The notes under the pieces: model-generated
The model's database searches: none
The model's input: only the letters and a program-made list of their open reading frames with translations
Told to the model about the DNA's origin: nothing
Source of the DNA: Paenibacillus arenilitoris
GTDB lineage: Bacteria; Bacillota; Bacilli; Paenibacillales; Paenibacillaceae
Direction: 5' to 3'
Length of the DNA stretch: 64,000 nucleotides
NCBI RefSeq assembly: GCF_014705655.1
Contig: NZ_JACXIY010000036.1
Coordinates: 1 to 64,000 of the forward strand
Shown: positions 58,908-64,000 of the stretch, piece after piece
Layout: the number at the start of each line of letters is the position of its first letter
How positions within the stretch are numbered: the first letter of the stretch is position 1
Program-made: the position numbers and the translations under genes

Positions 58908-59364
58908 GCTGCTGGCGGTGGTGGGGTTTAGAGGTGGGACGTGGCGAGCGAACGTGGTGGGACGAAGTGGGGCTCGGTGAGACTGGGTAGGGCGATGATG
59001 GATGGAGCGGCTTAGGCGCGTGATTTTTTTGTCGGAACGTGAAGGAAACGAGAGGCGATCGGCGGAAAAGATGTCGGAAGAGCGGGGTGCTGCGGTTCGG
59101 TGCGTCTTTGATTCACTATCCCATCGGCTCAGGAGCTCGTTGGAGATCGAATTGGAGCATTGGCTGCGATCATTGCCTTTAAGGGTGGGTGAAGTCGGAG
59201 TCGGCAGAGGGTGACGCGTTTCCGCGCGCTTTGCTTCACTATCCCCTTGGCTCAGGAAGAAGCAGGGAACGGGTGGACTTCGCTTCACAGGGAGGGTGAT
59301 TTTCTGCTATGCTGGGAGAAGACAAGCAAGTTGACATCTAACAGGAATAGGAAGCGTGTAGAGT
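58908..59364 (+). other. Gene-poor, G-rich stretch with a small direct repeat
   Basis: No recognised gene. The plus strand is unusually G-rich (GGTGGTGGGG, GAGGTGGGACG, GTGGTGGGACG). A roughly 32-base direct repeat with core TTCACTATCCC (59112-59122 and 59235-59245), each followed by GGCTCAGGA, is spaced 123 bases. Open frames here lack codon or family support. Confidence 0.4.
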
Positions 59365-59532
59365 ATGTATTGTGTATGCAAAGCCTGTATCGAGCGGGCA
59401 TTGGACCGTTTCGTGGACGAATATGAGGACGCGCCGGACGTGGTCGACCTGAAGGAGACGAAGTTCGCGGACTGGGACCCGCCCCGGAAATGCGATTTGT
59501 GCGAGGACGCTGCGGCTTTTTTGGTCGTTTAG
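59365..59532 (+). CDS. CxxH/CxxC-type small protein (BA_5709 family)
   Basis: 55-aa protein with the CxxC-like pairs CVCKAC near the start and CDLC near residue 45, and the conserved middle VVDLKETKFADW. It matches the small CxxH/CxxC family found beside rlmH in Bacillales; function unknown, probable metal binding. Start ATG at 59365, stop TAG at 59530-59532. The Shine-Dalgarno is weak. Too short for most gene callers' thresholds but the family match is clear. Confidence 0.8.
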   Translation: MYCVCKACIERALDRFVDEYEDAPDVVDLKETKFADWDPPRKCDLCEDAAAFLVV

Positions 59533-59681
59533 GGGAAGCTAAGGCGGATTTGCTATGAGATACAGAATGTGGGGCGGGCTTATCCGGGGTATGATTCGGC
59601 GGGATGAGGTTGGCGATACCGGAGGCAAACGGATAGGTTGATTGACCGCCTAAGACAAACAAAGGATGTGTAGCGCAGCGC

Positions 59682-60161
59682 ATGCATATACAGATAGCGG
59701 CCGTTGGCAAGCTGAAGGAGAAGTATCTCGTGCTTGGCATCGCGGAGTATGCCAAGCGGCTCGGGCCTTACGTGAAGCTCACGCTCACGGAAGTGCCCGA
59801 CGAGAAAGCGCCGGAGACGATGTCGGCGGCGGAGGAAGCGATCGTGCGCGAGCGAGAGGGCGAACGGCTTCTGGCGCAGCTGAAGCCGGATGCTCACGTT
59901 ATCGCGCTCGCGCTCGACGGCGAGCTCTGGTCCAGCGAGGATCTCGCGGACCAGCTCGCTAAATTAGCCACGTATGGGCGGAGCCACGTGGCTTTTGTTA
60001 TTGGCGGGAGCAACGGGCTCGCTCCCGCGGTGCTGAGGCGCGCCCAACAGAAGCTTAGCTTTGGGCGCATGACGCTGCCGCACCAGCTGATGCGGCTGGT
60101 GCTGGTGGAGCAGATTTATCGGGCGGTGAAGATAAATCGGGGGGAGCCTTATCACAAATAG
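59682..60161 (+). CDS. rlmH: 23S rRNA (pseudouridine1915-N3)-methyltransferase RlmH
   Basis: SPOUT methyltransferase that modifies helix 69 of 23S rRNA. The 159-aa product has the family start IQIAAVGKLKEKYLVLGIAEY and the trefoil-knot motifs ALDGELWSSEDLA, FVIGGSNGLAPAVLRRA and MTLPHQLMRLVLVEQIYRA. The length is standard. AAAGGATG lies 11 bases before the ATG. It is the last gene with the composition of the core region; the AT-richer block starts after it. Confidence 0.97.
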   Translation: MHIQIAAVGKLKEKYLVLGIAEYAKRLGPYVKLTLTEVPDEKAPETMSAAEEAIVREREGERLLAQLKPDAHVIALALDGELWSSEDLADQLAKLATYGRSHVAFVIGGSNGLAPAVLRRAQQKLSFGRMTLPHQLMRLVLVEQIYRAVKINRGEPYHK

Positions 60162-60304
60162 TGGTAAAGCGGGGAGTGGCAATAACCATCGAGAAAGCCC
60201 ATTTAAAAAACTTCTTATGGAATGAGAGCAAGAACGTAACATCGCAAACTTTTTAGAAGTGAGATTTGGATACCTGTTAGAAAAAAGAATGACCGTTAGG
60301 AAAG

Positions 60305-60326
60305 GGCCATCCAGCAAAGGATGGCC
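60305..60326. terminator. Hairpin between rlmH and marR
   Basis: GGCCATCC / GGATGGCC (60305-60312 with 60319-60326), loop 6 nt, with short T or A flanks on both sides. It can serve both convergent genes, though neither T run is long. Confidence 0.5.
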
Positions 60327-60797
60327 TTAAAACTTGCCGTTACCTTGAGTAAGTTGATTAAGTTGCTGAATCAACTGCTTGCGCGAGTCGAAGGATACTC
60401 CTTCAAATATTTTTTCGGCAGCTTGTTCCATGATGATTCGCGCATTTTCGATGATAGGGAGTGCTTCATCTGTCAATTTCACCAGCGTTGCCCGACGGTC
60501 ATTGGGATCCGCCATCCGCATTAGCAAATTTTGTCCTTCTAAGGTATCTACATACTGTGTCATAACCCGAGCCTCAACTCCCAGGTTTTTTGCCAAATCA
60601 CTCATACGAATGTTCCCAAATTGAGAAACATCCAAAAGTACGCGCAAACGTGGTCCAGTTAAGTAGGATGGTAATCCCATAGTCGATAACAGCCTTTCGA
60701 ATTCACGATGAACTTGGTGTGTGGTCTTAATGAGAGTTTGTAACACAAAGGCGGCTGAAGTAGAGTTTGCTGGAAAAGGGAAATCTGAGCTGCTCAT
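60327..60797 (-). CDS. MarR family transcriptional regulator
   Basis: 156-aa winged-helix regulator. The MarR core is visible: RLRVLLDVSQFGNIRMSDLAKNLGVEARVMTQYVDTLEGQNLLMRM with the wing DPNDRRATLVKLTDEA (read in parts). It is divergent from the Asp-box protein gene, with a 14-bp inverted repeat in between that is a likely operator. Codon use is AT-richer than in the housekeeping genes. Ligand unknown. Confidence 0.85.
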   Translation of the reverse strand: MSSSDFPFPANSTSAAFVLQTLIKTTHQVHREFERLLSTMGLPSYLTGPRLRVLLDVSQFGNIRMSDLAKNLGVEARVMTQYVDTLEGQNLLMRMADPNDRRATLVKLTDEALPIIENARIIMEQAAEKIFEGVSFDSRKQLIQQLNQLTQGNGKF

Positions 60798-60828
60798 ACA
60801 TAATCTCCTTGACTTTTTATAATTTACT

Positions 60829-60868
60829 GACCATAATCATTATGTATATAGGGTTAATGATTATAGTC
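60829..60868. promoter_or_regulatory. Inverted repeat operator in the marR divergent region
   Basis: GACCATAATCATTA (60829-60842) and TAATGATTATAGTC (60855-60868) are inverted repeats with one mismatch and a 12-bp spacer. TATAAT for the plus strand lies at 60871-60876. The location between marR and its divergent neighbour fits autoregulation and control of both directions. Confidence 0.6.
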
Positions 60869-60949
60869 AATATAATCAAGCTCTGTATTTGTAGTTTAAC
60901 CTAATCAGCAAACGGTAGCAAACAAATCTGTCTAAGAGGAGAGAACGAG

Positions 60950-62008
60950 ATGAAACGATTTTTCTTATGCGTGTCGGAAGAATTAATTGTATTAGATGAA
61001 TTAGAAGCGAAGTACAATGTCCAGACTCGCTCAATGGTTTTAAACCCAGTATGTATTGCAGTCGATCCCTTCCTGGCAAACCGTCTTTATTGTGGTACCG
61101 ACGGTTATGGCCTATGGATGAGCGATGACGGCGGGGACAGTTGGAGAAGGATCGGAGAAGAGATCCCGGAAACAATCTTTACTTCGGTTTTCATCAGCCC
61201 GATCAGAAAATACGGAAATCATGGATTGGTCTATGTAGGAACAGATCGGAGTGCATTATTTTATTCCATCGATGGAGGCCAAACTTGGAGAGAATGGGAA
61301 GAAATCAAAGCGTTATCTTCCTATTCGAACTGGTCTTTTCCTCCTAATCCCCAAACCCATAATGTTCGTATGATTGCGGAAGATCCGTCTAATGGACATA
61401 TATACGCTTCCATCGAAGCAGGAGCAGTGATTAAAACTCCAAATGGGGGCGAACGCTGGCTGGATACAAAAGAAGGAAACCCATTAGACGCTCACACACT
61501 ATTAACTCATTCGAAGGCACCTAATCGAATCTATGCAGCGTGCAGCGACGGTGTAGATCAACCAGGCAGGAGTGTGTTAATGAGCCGCGATGGCGGCGAG
61601 ACATGGGAACCTATTAGCGAGGGGTTAGAACATCGATATATGTTTAGTATGGTAGTCAATAAAGATGACCCGGACATGATGCTTGTTTCCGCCGCTGCTG
61701 CAGCAAGAAATGCTTATGACCCTTCGGTTGCAGAATCTTATATTTATCGTAAAGAAAAAAATCAGCCGTGGAAAAGGGTTGAAGAAGGCTTGCCCGTTGC
61801 GAAAGGTACGATGATTTCCAATTTAGCAGGGGACCCGCAAGATACCAATACTTTCTATGCGCTGAATAATCGGGGACTTTATCGGTCTTCAGATAACGGA
61901 AAAACTTGGACTGCATTGCCAATCGATTGGAAAAAGGAACATTTGCAGTATGTGCCACAGAGACGGCATCGCAGCGCATTATTAGTTGCCGATTGGGGAG
62001 GAGAGTAA
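60950..62008 (+). CDS. Asp-box (BNR) repeat beta-propeller protein
   Basis: 352-aa protein without a signal peptide. At least four Asp-box motifs (S-x-D-x-G-x-T-W type) are visible: MSDDGGDSW, YSIDGGQTW, MSRDGGETW and RSSDNGKTW, which indicates a sialidase/sortilin-like beta-propeller. Catalytic sialidase residues were not recognised, so the activity is unknown and a binding or lyase role is possible. The stop is followed two bases later by the SDR gene; the two are likely cotranscribed under the MarR protein. Confidence 0.75.
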   Translation: MKRFFLCVSEELIVLDELEAKYNVQTRSMVLNPVCIAVDPFLANRLYCGTDGYGLWMSDDGGDSWRRIGEEIPETIFTSVFISPIRKYGNHGLVYVGTDRSALFYSIDGGQTWREWEEIKALSSYSNWSFPPNPQTHNVRMIAEDPSNGHIYASIEAGAVIKTPNGGERWLDTKEGNPLDAHTLLTHSKAPNRIYAACSDGVDQPGRSVLMSRDGGETWEPISEGLEHRYMFSMVVNKDDPDMMLVSAAAAARNAYDPSVAESYIYRKEKNQPWKRVEEGLPVAKGTMISNLAGDPQDTNTFYALNNRGLYRSSDNGKTWTALPIDWKKEHLQYVPQRRHRSALLVADWGGE

Positions 62009-62010
62009 AA

Positions 62011-62775
62011 ATGAATCGACTACATGGAAAAGTGGCTTTGGTTACTGGCGGCAGCAGAGGGATCGGTCGAGGGATCGCATTACGACTAGCAAGAGAAGGT
62101 GCACTGGTTGCCGTTCACTATGGAAGTAGGCAGAATGCTGCGGAAGATGTGGTTAAGTCTATAAAAGCGAATGGGGGTGAAGGCTTCTCTATTGGTGCCA
62201 ACCTCAACTCGGTTGCCGGAGTTAATCAACTAATCCAATTGCTTGATGAGGAACTCAAGCATCGAACCGGCAATACAGAATTCGACATATTAATCAATAA
62301 TGCCGGTATGGGAATACCCGAATCCTTTGAAGAAACGACAGAAACCGCATTTGATGCAATATTTGCAGTGAATGTTAAAGCACCGTTCTTTTTAGTTCAA
62401 CAGTCGCTTTCCCGCATTCGCAACGAAGGGCGTATCGTCAATATTTCATCAGGTGTTACTAGGGTTGCCTACCCGCCCATTATGGCCTATAACTTAACAA
62501 AGGGAGCAATCAATACCTTCACTCTTCATCTTGCAAAACTGCTTGGTCCTCGAGGTATCACGGTAAATGCGGTTTTACCCGGCATGGTTAGAACCGACAT
62601 GAATGCGGACTTTCTTGATTCACCCGAAGCGCAAAAACTCCCTGCCGACATCGTTGCTCTTGGACGAATGGGAGAACCCTCCGATATTGCCGATGTTGTT
62701 GCGTTCCTTGCATCTCAGGATGGCCGTTTCGTCACAGCCCAATTGCTTGATGTTACGGGAGGATCTCATTTATAG
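62011..62775 (+). CDS. Short-chain dehydrogenase/reductase
   Basis: NAD(P)-dependent oxidoreductase, 254 aa, classical SDR. TGGSRGIGRG (residues about 13-22) binds the nucleotide, NNAG is near residue 92, the catalytic Ser lies in NISSG and YxxxK in MAYNLTKGA, and PGMVRTDM follows. The ATG at 62011 is preceded by GGAGGAGAG; the open frame upstream belongs to the previous gene's other frame. Substrate unknown. Closest in pattern to 3-oxoacyl-ACP-reductase-like SDRs. Confidence 0.9.
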   Translation: MNRLHGKVALVTGGSRGIGRGIALRLAREGALVAVHYGSRQNAAEDVVKSIKANGGEGFSIGANLNSVAGVNQLIQLLDEELKHRTGNTEFDILINNAGMGIPESFEETTETAFDAIFAVNVKAPFFLVQQSLSRIRNEGRIVNISSGVTRVAYPPIMAYNLTKGAINTFTLHLAKLLGPRGITVNAVLPGMVRTDMNADFLDSPEAQKLPADIVALGRMGEPSDIADVVAFLASQDGRFVTAQLLDVTGGSHL

Positions 62776-62818
62776 TCATTGAACGGGAAACGATACTGTA
62801 AATAAGTCTCGCACAACC

Positions 62819-62849
62819 AAAAGGGAGCTGGCCGCGTCAGTTTTCTTTT
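62819..62849 (+). terminator. Possible terminator after the SDR gene
   Basis: AAAAGGGAGCTG (62819-62830) can pair with CAGTTTTCTTTT (62838-62849) over 12 positions with several G-T pairs, loop GCCGCGT, and TTTTT follows after GCA. Confidence 0.45.
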
Positions 62850-63581
62850 GCATTTTTCGCTATTATGACCGTTAAGGGGAGCCTTACCACAAGTAACATG
62901 CCTCTTGTAGATGAGGATTGCGCTGATCATTCTGACCGTTGTCCCCTTCATTTCGGTTTCCATCATATTTTTTGGACAAGCGCGATCCCTAACCCGTTTA
63001 CTATACAAAATTTCAGCGCCGTCATACTCCCGATCTTCATTGTGTTGAGCGTCACATTCCCTTTTTCCTGCATATTCATCTCCAGCTTCCTGCGATAGGG
63101 ACAAGTCTCTGATGTGATAAGCAGACCCCTGAAAATCTTCCGGCTCTATCACCTCTTGCGTAAGTGGATGGTTCTTCCATTCGGGATCTTGTGTAAGGAA
63201 TCGGCATACCCCCTCCAACTAGTGAGTCAAAAACTCTATAACTATCTAAAGCAGCAGTTGGTTGCGCATTCTGAATGAAAAGTGAGAACTTGCCGTTACA
63301 GACAATGTAATTATGGGTTTTGGAGTTTTTGTGTTTTTGGCCAGAGTTTGTCTTTAATGTAGGCCAGTACATACATTAATGGAGGTCAGTATCAAAAAAA
63401 GCCCTGAACTTAACGTACATACACTAAATTTTGGATTATGGAAATCCGATAAAAATTATGAACAAACCGCTATATCGGGAACATAGTCTGGTAATTGTTC
63501 AGAAGTGGCGAAGATGGCCAAAGGAAAGGGTGGAAGTTACTGGCCGCTGCCAAAAATTTCAGGAGTGAGGAGATTATCGCA
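62850..63581. other. Stretch without a recognised gene
   Basis: Open frames exist on both strands (for example minus 62766-63218) but none shows a known family or a good start site. TTAATGTA / TACATTAA (63354-63361 with 63372-63379) is an 8-bp inverted repeat spaced by 10. Composition is AT-rich like the preceding block. It may hold gene remnants and the promoter of the next gene. Confidence 0.4.
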
Positions 63582-64000
63582 TTGAAACAAAAACGCAGTA
63601 TAGGTAAAGCTATGATATCCTTCTGTCTGGCAGTATTGCTTCTTTTGCAGACAGTGGTATTCCCTGCTGCTACATATGCTGATGGCGCATCCGGCTCGCC
63701 GGCGGTATCTGATGGGGTGAATGACTCGCCAGATGAACCGCCAACGGCAACTGACGCGGTGTACAATCCGCCGTCCTCTTTCGCGCTCACGGCGATGGCA
63801 GCAGACCCGGCGGACAAAACGGCTGTGCTAGCGAACGCCAATGCGACGTTCAAGCTCACGGTAGAGCAGGGTGACCCTGCGACTGTGATCCCAGTGGGTG
63901 GAGAGATTAACGGCCGGGAGAATTTTACACTTGTGCTGGAGGATATCGCCGTGCCGACCAAGGGCGACGATATTAATGCTCCGCCCGAAAGCGTGATTCA
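63582..64000 (+). CDS. Secreted surface protein, N-terminal part (runs off the window)
   Basis: The frame is open from a TTG at 63582 to the end of the window, giving 139 residues. The start shows a basic N-region (MKQKRSIGKAM), a hydrophobic core (FCLAVLLLLQTVVF) and a cleavage-like AATYADG, so a signal peptide is likely. A Pro/Ser/Asp-rich part follows, then a beta-rich domain (FKLTVEQGDPATVIPVGGEI, LVLEDIAVP). GTGAGGAG lies nine bases upstream. Large adhesin or cell-wall protein is inferred; the C-terminus and domain family lie outside the window. Confidence 0.65.
   Translation, partial: MKQKRSIGKAMISFCLAVLLLLQTVVFPAATYADGASGSPAVSDGVNDSPDEPPTATDAVYNPPSSFALTAMAADPADKTAVLANANATFKLTVEQGDPATVIPVGGEINGRENFTLVLEDIAVPTKGDDINAPPESVI

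Noticed and set aside
62766..63218. A 150-aa minus-strand open frame and a 77-aa hydrophobic frame opposite it
   Set aside because: Neither has a recognisable family or a good start; listed only as part of the gene-free stretch.
1..64000. CRISPR arrays, intact insertion sequences, rRNA genes or prophage genes
   Set aside because: No regularly spaced repeats, transposase motifs, rRNA segments or phage structural genes were seen.

Overview
The window is origin-proximal chromosome of a spore-forming Firmicute, most likely a GC-rich member of the Paenibacillaceae (Paenibacillus or Cohnella type). The evidence is the gene order rnpA-spoIIIJ-jag-mnmE-mnmG-rsmG-noc-soj-spo0J, then rpsF-ssb-rpsR, yybS-gdpP-rplI-dnaB-purA, walRK-yycHIJ-htrA and rlmH, together with sporulation genes (spoIIIJ, yyaC, spo0J) and many YesMN/LplABC-type transport and glycoside hydrolase genes. 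Nearly all housekeeping genes are on the + strand, which fits a replichore read outward from oriC lying just left of the window. Genus and species cannot be fixed from the sequence alone.

Layout: 1-6.1 kb RNase P protein, YidC-type insertase, Jag and the tRNA/rRNA modification genes; 6.1-9.4 kb the chromosome segregation block (noc, soj, spo0J) with two identical parS sites; 9.5-14.6 kb a PLP enzyme, small conserved genes (DUF4446, yyaC, DUF3343, mechanosensitive channel, DUF951), a tRNA-Ser(CGA), an HhH protein and yjzC; 14.7-16 kb the S6-SSB-S18 operon with a probable S6:S18 control element; 16.3-28.3 kb an inserted carbohydrate locus (AraC regulator, YesM/YesN two-component system, LplABC-like importer, GH51 arabinofuranosidase, GH2 enzyme) with two cre-like sites; 28.3-39.4 kb two Na+/H+ antiporter systems, a CPA1 carrier and a six-gene Mrp complex with subunits A and B fused, flanking a TetR-controlled ABC exporter and small genes of unknown function; 39.4-45.7 kb membrane proteins, an LCP cell-wall ligase, a CBS protein, yybS, gdpP and rplI; 45.8-51.2 kb dnaB, purA, an unknown membrane protein and a LysM/G5/M23 peptidase; 51.4-58.8 kb the walRK-yycHIJ-htrA cluster; 59.4-60.2 kb a CxxH/CxxC mini-protein and rlmH; 60.3-63.6 kb a visibly AT-richer block (MarR, Asp-box repeat protein, SDR) that looks acquired; from 63.6 kb the start of a secreted surface protein that runs off the window.

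The most interesting non-coding signal is a leader element present twice. A sigma-A promoter is followed by an identical ACCGGAGGAGCCTG core that forms the 5' arm of an intrinsic terminator, and this arrangement precedes both the CPA1 antiporter and the Mrp operon. This suggests one attenuation or riboswitch mechanism controlling two unrelated Na+/H+ antiporters. Other notable control signals are a pair of PurBox-like sites folded into the dnaB terminator just before the purA promoter, a combined WalR box and ECF-type promoter before the LCP gene, a dispersed 30-nt hairpin repeat behind rpsR and rplI, and a structured stretch with no gene between the HhH gene and yjzC.

All product calls come from reading protein sequences and motifs by eye. 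No database search was run, and all RNA folding and promoter calls are manual.
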